Under the pieces are notes generated by a model. It worked only from the letters and a program-made list of their open reading frames with translations. It was not told where the DNA came from and ran no database searches. DNA of 64,000 bases. Origin: JACMNW01 sp031406155 (GTDB lineage: Bacteria > Pseudomonadota > Alphaproteobacteria > Rhodobacterales > Rhodobacteraceae). Each line of letters opens with the position of its first letter. Position 1 is the first letter of the stretch. This document shows, piece after piece, positions 25,892-35,800 of the stretch. The stretch lies in the NCBI GenBank assembly GCA_031406155.1, contig JANOGW010000003.1, forward strand, positions 62,001 to 126,000. The letters run 5' to 3'. Both the position numbers and the translations under genes were made by a program.

Positions 25892-25977
25892 GCTGCCCGC
25901 CTACATCGCGCGAAGAGCGAACACCAATCGAAAGTTTGTACCGGCTGCATCCCCGAAGACCCGCGTGGGGTCATGTC

Positions 25978-26862
25978 TCACCGCCTGCGCGCCAGATAGC
26001 CCCGCGTGAAGGCGACATACCCGACATCGGTGATCCGCAGGTTGGCCTTGATCAGGGCATGCAGGGCTGGCAATTGATGAAACGGCACCGATGGATAGAC
26101 ATGATGCTCGACATGGTAGGGCATGTTCCAGGCGAGGAACCGCATGGCTTTGGTGGTAAAGGTCGTGCGGGTATTCTCGAACATGTTGGCAACGCGCGGG
26201 CAATCGCCGTGTTCTGCCAGCAGATACAGGCGCAAGGCCGGTTGTCCGATCAGCACCGGCACCAGCCAGACCCAGATTGCGGCAGGGCTCCAGAACAAGG
26301 TGGCCGCCACCGCCGCATACCCAACCGCCATGATACGGACGTCGCGCCGGATGCGGGGCAGGGCGGCTTGCGGGATATAGGCCGCAGCGCCGCCCCCGAC
26401 GGCCAGCCTGATCATCAGGCGCAACTGCGAGGCCCAGTAGGGGATCCCCGACACATGCCAGAGCCAGGCTCGCCGTGTTTCTGGCTTGCCACCCTCAAGT
26501 TCAGGGTCGTGGCCCTCGATATTGGTCCAGCGATGATGTGCAAGATGAAAATAGCGAAACCATTCGAACGGCAGCAGGATGACAAACCCGCAAAGGTGGC
26601 CAACCCGGTCGTTTAGCCTCTCACTGGCAAAGGGTGTCTTGTGCGTCGCTTCATGTTCCAGCGTGAACAGAAAGATCAGTGCCACCCCCTGCAGCGGCAG
26701 CAGCGCCCACCACCCCGGCACGCCCGTCGCAATCAATGCACCAAGGCTCAGGATCATCCCGCCATGACCCGCCAGATGCACAAGACCACGGCGATCAGAC
26801 CTCAAAATCAGGGCAGTTCTGGTCTCGACGGGCAGAGACGCCACGAAATCCTTGTAATCCAT
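25978..26862 (-). CDS. Membrane fatty acid desaturase-family protein, 294 aa
   Basis: A di-iron membrane oxidase with three histidine boxes: HEATH (70-74), FHLAHHRW (106-112) and HVEHHVYP (250-257). Four to five hydrophobic segments surround them (HGGMILSLGALIATG, WALLPLQGVALIFLFTL, AVGYAAVAATLFWSPAAIWVWLV). Box spacing fits fatty acid desaturases and related hydroxylases or ketolases. The substrate cannot be told from sequence; in a phototroph a carotenoid ketolase or hydroxylase is an alternative, though no crt genes are near. Stand-alone gene on the minus strand. Confidence 0.8.
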   Translation of the reverse strand: MDYKDFVASLPVETRTALILRSDRRGLVHLAGHGGMILSLGALIATGVPGWWALLPLQGVALIFLFTLEHEATHKTPFASERLNDRVGHLCGFVILLPFEWFRYFHLAHHRWTNIEGHDPELEGGKPETRRAWLWHVSGIPYWASQLRLMIRLAVGGGAAAYIPQAALPRIRRDVRIMAVGYAAVAATLFWSPAAIWVWLVPVLIGQPALRLYLLAEHGDCPRVANMFENTRTTFTTKAMRFLAWNMPYHVEHHVYPSVPFHQLPALHALIKANLRITDVGYVAFTRGYLARRR

Positions 26863-26937
26863 CCTGACCTCATCGTGCAGGAATATCGAAGCCCGGTGCT
26901 GCTGGCCGCATGTCCGGCAGTTCCGTTGTCCGTGAAT

Positions 26938-26969
26938 TCATTTTGGTCTAAGTATCCCCGCCGGAGGCA
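26938..26969. repeat. TATCCCCGCCGGAGGC repeat (family copy B)
   Basis: TTTTGGTCTAAGTATCCCCG followed by CCGGAGGCAG lies in the gap between the desaturase and the SDR. The core TATCCCCGCCGGAGGCA/G recurs at 43834-43850. Confidence 0.55.
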
Positions 26970-27040
26970 GATCAGCAAGGCCTTCCCCCGCATCCACAAG
27001 TTCGGTTAGGCTGCCGCAAAACAACACACAGGGCAAGCAC

Positions 27041-27814
27041 ATGGCAGGGGTCAGGGGTCGGGTCGCATTGATCACCGGGGCGGGGGCGCCGGATGGCATC
27101 GGCTTTGCAACGGCGCGGTTGTTGCAGGCGGCGGGGGCAAAGGTTGCCATAACCTCGACAACGGATCGTATTTTCGACCGGCAGGCAGACTTAGGCCTCA
27201 CGGAGTGCTTTGCGGCCACAGCGGATTTGACCGATGCCGCGCAAGTGAAAGGTCTGGTTGCGGCGGCGTCCGGGGCAATGGGGCCAATTGATATTCTCGT
27301 CAACAACGCCGGCATGTCGCAAACCGGCAAGGCGGCGCGGCGCACTACCTTGGCGCAAACATCTGACGAGGCCTGGGCATTCCAGATTGGCATCAGCCTG
27401 ACGTCGGCCTTCATGGTCTCGCGCGCGGTGCTGGATAGGATGATCACGCGCCGCTATGGCCGCATCATCCATATGTCATCGGTCACTGGCCCGCTGGTGG
27501 GCATCGACGGCTCGGGGGCCTATGCCACCGCCAAATCCGGTCTGCTGGGAATGACCCGGGTGATGGCCATCGAAACCGGCCGCCACGGCATCACGGTCAA
27601 TTGCATCGGCCCCGGCTGGATCAGGACCGGGTCAAGTTCGCCCGACGAAGTCGTCGCCGGCGGCCATACGCCGGTGGGTCGGCCGGGCAGGCCGGACGAA
27701 ATAGGCCATGTAGCAGTATTTCTGGCCTCCGAAGAGGCAAGCTATCTGACCGGCCAACTGATCGTGGTCGACGGTGGCAACACGTTGCAGGAATTCAAGG
27801 TGGCCCTCGATTGA
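27041..27814 (+). CDS. SDR-family oxidoreductase, 257 aa
   Basis: A classical SDR with ALITGAGAPDGIGFATARLL (cofactor loop), an acidic TADLTDA motif, LVNNAGMSQ, the active-site HMSSVTGPLVG and the YATAKSGLLGMTRVMA Tyr-x3-Lys helix. The C-terminal VFLASEEASYLTGQLIVVDGGNTLQE is the FabG-like end. A small insertion (TGKAARRTTLAQTSDEAW) follows the NNAG motif. Closest in type to 3-oxoacyl-ACP reductase or sugar dehydrogenases; the substrate is not predictable. It stands between a repeat on the 5' side and AT-rich hairpins on the 3' side. Confidence 0.83.
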   Translation: MAGVRGRVALITGAGAPDGIGFATARLLQAAGAKVAITSTTDRIFDRQADLGLTECFAATADLTDAAQVKGLVAAASGAMGPIDILVNNAGMSQTGKAARRTTLAQTSDEAWAFQIGISLTSAFMVSRAVLDRMITRRYGRIIHMSSVTGPLVGIDGSGAYATAKSGLLGMTRVMAIETGRHGITVNCIGPGWIRTGSSSPDEVVAGGHTPVGRPGRPDEIGHVAVFLASEEASYLTGQLIVVDGGNTLQEFKVALD

Positions 27815-27818
27815 AACC

Positions 27819-27887
27819 GCGGCGCCATTTCGGCGCCGCTGCAAAAAATCTTCACAAGATTTTTGATAAGGATTTTCTTAAAATCCT
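27819..27887. repeat. GC hairpin plus AT-rich double hairpin after the SDR gene
   Basis: GCGGCGCC/GGCGCCGC (27819-27826, 27832-27839) is followed by AAAAATCTT/AAGATTTTT (27844-27852, 27856-27864) and AGGATTTT/AAAATCCT (27869-27876, 27880-27887). The double AT hairpin resembles those at 5317-5366 and 44351-44373. A terminator role for the SDR gene is likely. Confidence 0.6.
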
Positions 27888-27992
27888 CTTTTCTGTCACT
27901 CGGTTGGCGATGTCGAAGCCGCAACACTGATGGCAACCTTAAATGTCATTCAGGTTCCGAAAGGTCCGGCATCCGTTCACGTCGACCCGATC

Positions 27993-29270
27993 TCAGTTTC
28001 TGAGTACGGACCGCCCGGCATATTCGCCAGTCTCGCCCAGCATTTCCTCGATCCGCATCAACTGGTTGTACTTGGCCAGCCGGTCCGACCGCGACAGCGA
28101 CCCGGTCTTGATCTGCCCGCAATTGGTGGCGACGGCCAGATCGGCGATAGTGGCATCCTCGGTCTCGCCGGATCGGTGACTCATCACATTGGTATAACGC
28201 GCGCGGTGTGCCATCTCAACGGCTTGAAGAGTTTCCGTCAAGGTGCCGATCTGATTGACTTTTACCAGCATGGAATTGGCGCAGCCGCGTGAGATGCCTT
28301 CGGCCAGACGCTTGGGGTTGGTTACAAACAGGTCATCGCCTACCAGCTGGATCTTGTCGCCCAACCGTTCGGTCAGCAGGGTCCAGCCTGCCCAGTCATC
28401 TTCCGAACAGCCGTCTTCGATGGAAATGATCGGATAATCGGCCGCAAGACCCGCCAGAAAATCGACATTCTGCTCGATCGACAACGACTTGCCTTCGCCC
28501 TTCATCTCATACTTGCCGCCTTTGAAATATTCGGTGGCGGCACAGTCCAGCGCCAGAAAAATATCCTCGCCGGGTCTGTAGCCCGCCTTTTCGATGGATT
28601 TCAGAATGAAATCAAGCGCATCTCGTGCAGAGCTGAGATTTGGTGCAAACCCGCCCTCATCGCCGATACCGGTGTTGTGGCCCGCCGCTTGCAGCTCCTT
28701 TTTCAGGGTATGGAACACTTCCGACCCCATCCGGATCGCCTCGCGGATCGTCTCCGCACCTACCGGCATGATCATGAACTCCTGAATATCAATCGGGTTA
28801 TCAGCATGTTCACCGCCGTTGATGATGTTCATCATCGGCACCGGCAACATCCGTGCCGAGGTGCCGCCGACATAGCGGAACAGCGGCTGCCCGGTGAACT
28901 CGGCGGCGGCTTTGGCGACCGCAAGCGATACGCCAAGGATCGCATTGGCCCCCAGACGCGCCTTGTTCGGCGTGCCGTCCATTTCGATCATCGTGCGGTC
29001 GATGCCGACCTGTTCGGTCGCATCAAACCCGACAATTTCGCCGGCAATTTCACCGTTTACCGCCGCTACGGCCTCCAGCACGCCCTTGCCCATGTAGCGC
29101 GCCTTGTCGCCATCGCGGCGCTCGTTCGCTTCATGCGCGCCGGTGGACGCGCCCGAGGGCACGGCCGCACGCCCCATGGCACCGCCTTCCAGATAGACAT
29201 CTACCTCGACCGTAGGATTACCCCGGCTGTCAAGTATTTCGCGGGCGTGAATGTCGATGATGGTGCTCAT
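27993..29270 (-). CDS. eno: Enolase
   Basis: Interconverts 2-phosphoglycerate and phosphoenolpyruvate. The start at 29270 (MSTIIDIHAREILDSRGNPTVEVD) has GAGG upstream; an in-frame start nine codons earlier is not family-like. The 425 residues carry SGASTGAHEANERRDGD, the GGEHADNPIDIQEFMIMP block and a HNTGIGDEGGFAPN loop. SIEDGCSEDDWAGW, the catalytic lysine region LVKVNQIGTLTETL and SHRSGETEDATIADLAVA complete the pattern. The normal DGxSExDW is kept. Standard length. Confidence 0.97.
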   Translation of the reverse strand: MSTIIDIHAREILDSRGNPTVEVDVYLEGGAMGRAAVPSGASTGAHEANERRDGDKARYMGKGVLEAVAAVNGEIAGEIVGFDATEQVGIDRTMIEMDGTPNKARLGANAILGVSLAVAKAAAEFTGQPLFRYVGGTSARMLPVPMMNIINGGEHADNPIDIQEFMIMPVGAETIREAIRMGSEVFHTLKKELQAAGHNTGIGDEGGFAPNLSSARDALDFILKSIEKAGYRPGEDIFLALDCAATEYFKGGKYEMKGEGKSLSIEQNVDFLAGLAADYPIISIEDGCSEDDWAGWTLLTERLGDKIQLVGDDLFVTNPKRLAEGISRGCANSMLVKVNQIGTLTETLQAVEMAHRARYTNVMSHRSGETEDATIADLAVATNCGQIKTGSLSRSDRLAKYNQLMRIEEMLGETGEYAGRSVLRN

Positions 29271-29308
29271 GGCAGAACCTCTTGGGATGGGGCGCAATCG
29301 GGCGCTGT

Positions 29309-30196
29309 TTAGCGCGGCAGGGCCGCTATGGAAAGGGCGCGCTTGCGATAGCGTTCCCGCGCGACTGTGTAGAGGCCCGACCCGATTATCAACGCGGCAC
29401 CTGACAGGGTGATGACATCGGGACGCTCGGAAAACACCACCGCCCCGATGATCAGCGCGAAGACCAGCCGTGAATAGCGAAACGGGGTAATCACCGACAC
29501 TTCACCAAGACGTGTCGCCAGAGTGATGGCCCAATATGCGCCGATGCCGAAGGCCAACGCCCCAAAGATGTAGCCGGTTTGCGGCGCGCTCAGCCATGTT
29601 GCGCCGCCTGATGTGGCAAGCATGCCGCCCCCAAGTATGCCGACCGCCAGAAAGCCCCAGGCGGCAAGTTGAAAGGTTGAAATCGTCTGCGGTATGCGCC
29701 GGGTGGCGACATCGCGCGCAGACAGTCCGATCACTGCAAGAATAGACCATAGCGAATTGATATCAAAGCCATCCACGCCCGGGCGGATGATCAGCACGAC
29801 ACCACAAAAGCCGACCGCGATGGCCGTCCAGCGTCGCCATCCCACTGTCTCACCCAAGAATAGTGCTGCGCCTAATGTGACGACAAGCGGGGTGGCTTGA
29901 AAGATCGCGGTGGCGGTTGTCAGCGGGGTCAGGGCCAGAGCGGTGACGAAGCCGGCGGTGCCGACCATCTCGCCGATATTGCGCCAGATGACAGCCGGGT
30001 GCAGGGCCGCGCGTGCCCAGATGCTGGTGCCCTGCCGCCAGGCCATGAAGGCAAAGAACGGCGTGCCAAAGACCGAAAGCAACAGCAATATTTGCCCAGT
30101 TGGCAGATCTGCCGCCGCCCATTTGATGAACATATCCTCGATGGCGAACCCCGCCATCGACGCCACCATCAGCACGATGCCGCGCAGATTTTCCAT
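29309..30196 (-). CDS. EamA/DMT-superfamily transporter, 295 aa
   Basis: A ten-helix permease with two EamA repeats: first helix GIVLMVASMAGFAIEDMFIKWAA, repeat-1 end FQATPLVVTLGAALFLGETVGWRRW and repeat 2 VITPFRYSRLVFALIIGAVVFSERPDVITLSG. The start (MENLRGIV) leads directly into helix 1. It is 38 bases upstream of the eno start on the same strand, so eno may be co-transcribed. Substrate unknown. Confidence 0.83.
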   Translation of the reverse strand: MENLRGIVLMVASMAGFAIEDMFIKWAAADLPTGQILLLLSVFGTPFFAFMAWRQGTSIWARAALHPAVIWRNIGEMVGTAGFVTALALTPLTTATAIFQATPLVVTLGAALFLGETVGWRRWTAIAVGFCGVVLIIRPGVDGFDINSLWSILAVIGLSARDVATRRIPQTISTFQLAAWGFLAVGILGGGMLATSGGATWLSAPQTGYIFGALAFGIGAYWAITLATRLGEVSVITPFRYSRLVFALIIGAVVFSERPDVITLSGAALIIGSGLYTVARERYRKRALSIAALPR

Positions 30197-30258
30197 TTTG
30201 GCCTTTCAGGCTTGGTATCGCCCCCGTGCTATCAATGCAGCGGCGGGGGGGCAATGCG

Positions 30259-30285
30259 AAAGGGGCCGGACTGGCCGACCCCTTT
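30259..30285 (-). terminator. Candidate terminator of the DUF533 gene
   Basis: A stem AAAGGGG-N-CGG / CCG-N-CCCCTTT (30259-30269, 30275-30285) with one mismatch lies about 40 bases after the DUF533 stop. The T residues are inside the stem and no longer run follows, so the assignment is tentative. Confidence 0.4.
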
Positions 30286-30326
30286 GACGCGTATTTAAGG
30301 GGACGCGTCCGTCTCATCCCAATACA

Positions 30327-31268
30327 TCAGGTGTATAGACGCGGGGCCTGTACGTGATCATGGATGGCGTTGACCTGATTCTTCTCAAGATCAAGGGCTT
30401 GCGCGAAGGCATGCAGATACTGCGCCTCGTTGCGGTTATCCAGATTGATCGCCATCAGCGACATCATGTAGGCCTGCGCCTCCATTCCCCGCGGGATCTG
30501 GCGTGCCAGACCATCGACATCCAACGGTGCGGCGAGTTCAGCATTGACGAACTTCATCTCGGCTTGCGTCGCCTCGCCCAGCGAGCCCATCAGCTTTTCC
30601 TTTTCAGCCTCGTCCAGCGCGCCGTCGCATTTGACGGCCTGGATCATGACCTTCAGCATCAGGCCCGCCGCAAGCTCTTGCGCCTGATCAGGCTCATCCT
30701 GCGCAGTGGCCTTGCCGGTCAGCGCCTTGTTGAGCATCCCGCCGAGCCCGCCGCCGGCACCACCTGCCGCAGCCCCGCCAAGAACCGCGCCCAGCAGATC
30801 ACCAAGACCGCCACCCGGGGATGACGCCCCCGTCGTTCTGCCGCCTGCCGAGGCTCCGCCCAGCATGCCGCCGAGCAAATCCCCCAAGCCACCACCACTT
30901 GAGGTGCGTGCAGAACCGCCCCCCAACAGATCCTCGATGCTGGTGGGTGCATTGGCGCGGTTCTTGGCGGTTGTCTTTTTGGTTGCCGCTTCGGGCAACT
31001 GGTCGAACATGCCCCCCAGGCCGCCGCCCGATGGGGCCGAGGCACTGCCCGCGCTGCTGCGGCCACCGCCCAGAATGTCGCCCATCATGTCGGACAGGCC
31101 GCCGCCCGCACCGCCTGATCGCGGCGAATGCGCATCCCCCATCCGTGTCCCGCTGCCTGCCGAGCCAGCGGTCTGGCCCCCGCCCAACCCGTTCTTTGCA
31201 AGATGGCTGACGCCCCTGGCCACAGCAATTCCGATGGCCACTTTCGCCAATGTCGATACGAGGCTCAT
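30327..31268 (-). CDS. DUF533 (YebE/TerB-like) protein with glycine-rich middle, 313 aa
   Basis: The N-terminus (MSLVSTLAKVAIGIAVARGVSHLAK) is a hydrophobic, possibly membrane-inserting helix. Residues ~28-190 are low complexity with repeated GGGLGDLLGG-type units (GGGLSDMMGDILGGG, GGGLGGMFDQL, GGGLGDLLGGMLGG, GGGLGDLLGAVLGG). From about 195 a helical TerB-like domain follows: LMLKVMIQAVKCDGALDEAEKEKLM (an EF-hand-like loop) and PRGMEAQAYMMSLMAINLDN. The layout matches DUF533 proteins, whose function is not firmly known. A stand-alone gene. Confidence 0.8.
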   Translation of the reverse strand: MSLVSTLAKVAIGIAVARGVSHLAKNGLGGGQTAGSAGSGTRMGDAHSPRSGGAGGGLSDMMGDILGGGRSSAGSASAPSGGGLGGMFDQLPEAATKKTTAKNRANAPTSIEDLLGGGSARTSSGGGLGDLLGGMLGGASAGGRTTGASSPGGGLGDLLGAVLGGAAAGGAGGGLGGMLNKALTGKATAQDEPDQAQELAAGLMLKVMIQAVKCDGALDEAEKEKLMGSLGEATQAEMKFVNAELAAPLDVDGLARQIPRGMEAQAYMMSLMAINLDNRNEAQYLHAFAQALDLEKNQVNAIHDHVQAPRLYT

Positions 31269-31452
31269 GATGCGATCCTTCCCTGACCTGATACTGTCTG
31301 GCCCAAGCGCGATTGATCCCGCCCGTGCCTAAGCAACTTGGCCAATGTCTGGGGGCCGGTCAACGCAATTGACGGGCTGGCGACCTGCTTGACTTCGGAT
31401 CGGCGGAAAGGAACTGATGCGGGCTTGTTTACCGACCGGACAGGGGGCCGCC

Positions 31453-32346
31453 ATGCCGCGTAAGGACCGACTTGATGGTTTTGGGTTGTTTGCCCTGCTG
31501 GCTGTGCAACTGCTGTTCGCCTGCAACCAGATCATCGTGAAGATGGTGAATGAAGGCCTGCAACCGGTGTTTTTCGCCGGGCTCCGGTCGGCGCTTGCCG
31601 TGGGTTTCGTGGCGCTGTGGTTATGGCTGCGCGGACGCCCGCCGCGATTACAGCGCAGCACCGTCAAGGCCGGAGTGCTGATTGGCTGCCTGTTTTCCGC
31701 CGAATTCATCTTCCTGTTTCAGGCGCTGGACCTGACAACTGTCGGGCGGACATCGGTCATCTTCTATTCGATGCCGGTCTGGCTGGCACTGATGGCCCAT
31801 TTCGGGCTGCCGGGCGAACGCATCAGCGCAACCAATGCCGTGGGGCTGATGCTAGCGTTTGCCGGCACCGCCTGGGCTATCCTTGATCGCAATGCCGGGG
31901 GTGCGGGCAGTCTTGCGGGGGATTTGTGCGCGCTTGGCGCGGCAGTGGCCTGGGCTGCCACCGCGTACGTAGCGCGCAAGCCGACGATGGCGCGGGTGGG
32001 CCCCGAAATGCAGCTGTTCTGGATGGTTCTGGTGTCTACCCCCGTTCTGTTGGCCGTATCACCGTTCTTCGGCCCGTTGATCCGCGATCTTCAGCCCCAG
32101 CATCTGGTGCTGCTGGTCGTGCAGGCCTCGCTGGTCGTTGCGGGGGGATTTATCGCCTGGCTGTGGCTGTTGGCCGCATACCCCGCTGCCACGGTGGCCA
32201 GTTTTTCCTTCCTGACACCAATTTTCGGCCTTTTTCTTGGGGCGATTGTGTTTTCTGAGCCACTCGATTCGGCCCTTCTTGGAGCGATGGCGCTGGTGAC
32301 CTCGGGCATCGTTTTAATCAATCGAAAGAAACCGACGCAGCACTAG
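31453..32346 (+). CDS. EamA/DMT-superfamily transporter, 297 aa
   Basis: A ten-helix permease: LFALLAVQLLFACNQIIVKMVNEGL with FFAGLRSALAVGFVALWLWL at the start, then the repeat-1 end VIFYSMPVWLALMAHFGLPGERI. In repeat 2, AAYPAATVASFSFLTPIFGLFLGAIVFSEPL stands out. The start at 31453 (MPRKDRLDGFG) has AGGGGG upstream; an earlier in-frame ATG is less good. The fourth EamA gene in this window. The substrate is unknown. It is followed by the 465-bp nrdJ leader. Confidence 0.84.
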   Translation: MPRKDRLDGFGLFALLAVQLLFACNQIIVKMVNEGLQPVFFAGLRSALAVGFVALWLWLRGRPPRLQRSTVKAGVLIGCLFSAEFIFLFQALDLTTVGRTSVIFYSMPVWLALMAHFGLPGERISATNAVGLMLAFAGTAWAILDRNAGGAGSLAGDLCALGAAVAWAATAYVARKPTMARVGPEMQLFWMVLVSTPVLLAVSPFFGPLIRDLQPQHLVLLVVQASLVVAGGFIAWLWLLAAYPAATVASFSFLTPIFGLFLGAIVFSEPLDSALLGAMALVTSGIVLINRKKPTQH

Positions 32347-32440
32347 AATCGCCTTTAGCGCGAGTTGCCCATTGATCCCGTTTCTGAACGCCCTGATCCA
32401 ACTATCCAGATTGGCGTGAAAATCGGACTTTTCCCCGGTT

Positions 32441-32461
32441 TTTTCCACAGATTTATCAACA
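32441..32461. promoter_or_regulatory. Two DnaA-box-like sequences upstream of nrdJ
   Basis: TTTTCCACA (32441-32449) and TTATCAACA (32453-32461) each differ from the DnaA consensus TTATCCACA by one base and lie in the same orientation. They are 350-370 bases before nrdJ. DnaA control of ribonucleotide reductase genes is established in Escherichia coli; here it is inferred. Confidence 0.4.
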
Positions 32462-32587
32462 TCGGCTGCGGCGGGCAGATGACCCGTTTCGACCAGCGCG
32501 ACCGTAGGTGCTGGGCGATATCAAGGAGACCGTCAAGCAAAAAAACTGATGCCTGATGCTAATAAATTCGTTGCCCAAGCGTTCAAA

Positions 32588-32634
32588 ATACGACAAATTG
32601 ATGAAGTTGTCCGGCGGGACACCAAATGTAGTGT
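32588..32634. promoter_or_regulatory. Tandem NrdR boxes upstream of nrdJ
   Basis: Box 2, ACACCAAATGTAGTGT (32619-32634), matches 13 of 16 positions of the NrdR consensus (acaCwAtATaTwGtgt). Box 1 (32588-32603) matches 9 of 16, including most of the conserved C, A, A, T and G positions. Their centres are 31 bases apart, the three-turn spacing usual for NrdR box pairs. Repression by NrdR-(d)ATP is the expected role. Confidence 0.62.
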
Positions 32635-32811
32635 TCGCCGGGCCGGGGCAAGTTCAAGGTCATTGCGCATCCGGAAGGGTGCTGTCGTCTTCGCTGCACC
32701 TGCAGTTCGGGCACAATCGCAGTGTTGGGTTTTGCTCGGCACGACATCGCGACGAAAACACGACTCGGACCGGGGCAAGAAACCGGCCGCAACAATGGAG
32801 ACGGGGCAACA

Positions 32812-35800
32812 ATGAAAATCGAGCGGAAGTTTACTACGGTTCAGTCCGGCGCCTACGGCGATATCGGATTTGGCACGACTGTTTCAGAGATTCGCAATCC
32901 TGACGGCACCATTGTTTTCCGCAACGACGCAGTTGAAGTGCCACAGGGGTGGAGCCAGGTCGCGTCCGACGTGCTGGCGCAGAAGTATTTCCGCAAAGCC
33001 GGCGTCCCGGCGGCCCTGAAGCGCGTGAAGGAAAAGGGCGTGCCGGAATTCCTGTGGCGCTCGGTCGCCGATGAGTCAGCTTTGGCCGATCTGCCGCAGG
33101 ATCAGCGGATCGTGGGCGAGACGTCTGCCAAGCAAGTCTTTGACCGTTTGGCAGGGGCCTGGACCTATTGGGGCTGGAAGGGCGGCTATTTCACCGCTGA
33201 GTCGGATGCGCGCGCCTATTATGACGAGATGCGTTTCATGCTGGCGCGGCAGATGGCAGCACCAAATAGCCCACAGTGGTTCAACACCGGGCTGCATTGG
33301 GCGTACGGCATCGATGGACCATCGCAGGGGCATTACTATGTGGATTATCAGACCGGCAAGCTGACCAAGTCTGAGTCTGCCTACGAGCATCCGCAGCCGC
33401 ATGCCTGCTTCATTCAGTCGGTGAAGGATGATCTGGTCGGTGACGGCGGCATCATGGATTTGTGGGTGCGTGAGGCCCGGCTGTTCAAGTATGGCTCGGG
33501 CACCGGCACCAACTTCTCTTCGCTGCGGGGTGAGGGCGAAAAGCTGTCTGGTGGGGGCAAATCATCCGGCCTGATGGGGTTCCTGAAGATCGGCGACCGG
33601 GCGGCGGGCGCGATCAAATCGGGCGGTACCACGCGGCGTGCCGCCAAGATGGTGATCATCGACATGGATCACCCGGATGTCGAGGCGTTCATCAACTGGA
33701 AGGTCATCGAAGAGCAGAAAGTTGCGTCTTTGGTCGCCGGATCGAAGATGCACGAAGCCAAGCTGAACGAGATTTTTGCGGCGATCAAAGGTTGGGATGG
33801 CTCGATTGCCGATGCCACTGATCCTGCGAAGAACGACGCGCTGAAAGTGGCCATTCGCGGGGCCAAAAAGGTGATGATCCCGGAAACCTACATCAACCGC
33901 GTGCTGCAATATGCGCGGCAAGGGTTCAGCAGCATCGAATTTCCGACCTACGATACGGATTGGGATTCTGAGGCGTATATTTCTGTTTCTGGCCAGAATT
34001 CCAATAACTCGGTCCGTGTGACCGATGCGTTCCTGCAGGCGGTGAAGGATGATGCCGATTGGGCGCTGATCCGGCGGACCGACGGCAAGGTGGCGAAAAC
34101 CATCAAGGCCAAGGAGTTGTGGGATCAGGTTGGCCATGCCGCTTGGGCCTGCGCCGACCCCGGCATTCAGTTTCACGATACGGTCAACGCCTGGCACACC
34201 TGCCCGGAAGATGGCGCGATCCGGGGGTCAAACCCTTGTTCGGAATACATGTTCCTTGACGATACGGCATGTAACTTGGCGTCGATGAACCTGCTGAACT
34301 TCTACAACGACGGAAAGTTTGACAGCACGGCCTATATGCACGCCACCCGGCTGTGGACCGTGACACTGGAAATATCGGTGATGATGGCGCAGTTTCCGTC
34401 AAAGGAAATTGCCCAAAGATCCTATGATTTCCGCACGCTTGGCTTGGGTTATGCCAATATTGGCGGGCTTTTGATGAACATGGGCTTTGGCTATGACAGT
34501 GCCGAAGGCCGTGCCTTGTGTGGCGCGCTGTCGGCGCTGATGACCGGCGTTTCGTACGCGACATCCGCCGAAATGGCGCGTGAACTGGGCGCGTTCCCCG
34601 GCCATGCGCGCAACGCGGCCCATATGCTGCGGGTTATCCGCAATCATCGCGCGGCAGCGTATTCGAAGACCAGCGGTTACGAAGGGGTCAACGTGAACCC
34701 GGTAGCGCTGGATCACACGAACTGCCCGGACCAAACCCTTGTATCTCTGGCGAAATCGGCTTGGGATGAGGCGTTGTCTTTGGGTGAGAAACACGGCTAC
34801 CGCAATGCGCAGACTACTGTGATCGCGCCAACGGGCACCATCGGTTTGGTGATGGATTGCGATACGACGGGCATCGAGCCTGACTTTGCTCTGGTGAAAT
34901 TCAAGAAGCTGGCAGGTGGTGGTTATTTCAAGATCATCAACCAATCGGTGCCGGCGGCGTTGGAAAAGTTGGGCTATGGATCGGCGCAATCGGCCGAGAT
35001 TGTGGCGCATGCAGTCGGCCACGGGTCAATCGGTAACTGCCCCGGCATCAACACCACCTCGTTGATCGGCCACGGCTTTGGCCCGCGTGAGTTGGAAAAG
35101 ATTGAGTCGGCACTCCCATCGGCCTTTGATATTCGGTTTGTGTTCAACCAATGGACGCTGGGGGAAGATTTCTGCAAGGGCACGCTGGGCATTCCGCCCG
35201 AAAAGCTGGCCGATCCGACGTTTGACCTGCTGCGCCACCTTGGCTTTACCAAAGCGCAAATTGATGCGGCAAATGACCATGTCTGTGGCACTATGACGCT
35301 GGAAAACGCGCCGTTCCTGAAGCCGGAACATTACTCCGTCTTTGATTGCGCCAATCCCTGCGGCAAAACCGGCAAACGCTATCTGTCGGTTGATGCGCAT
35401 ATCTACATGATGGCGGCGGCGCAGTCGTTCATCTCGGGTGCGATTTCCAAGACCATCAACATGCCGAATTCGGCAACCATTGATGAAACGCTGGCCGCCT
35501 ATGAACTTAGCTGGTCGTTGGGCATCAAGGCGAATGCGCTGTACCGCGACGGATCGAAACTCAGCCAGCCGCTTGCATCGGCTTTGGTTGAGGATGACGA
35601 AGAGGCCGAAGAGATTTTTGCCTCCGGCAATAATCACGAAAAAGCGATGGTTCTGGCCGAGAAGATTGTCGAGCGGGTGATCATCAAGGAGATTGTGCGC
35701 TCGAACCGGGAAAAGCTGCCTGAGCGACGCAAGGGGTATACTCAAAAGGCCATCGTCGGCGGGCATAAGGTTTACCTGCGCACTGGCGAGTATAAAGACG

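Noticed and set aside
32347..32811. Cobalamin riboswitch upstream of nrdJ
   Set aside because: A B12-dependent enzyme made this plausible, but neither the B12-box nor the conserved GCTGCCCCGCAACTGT-like core is present in the leader.
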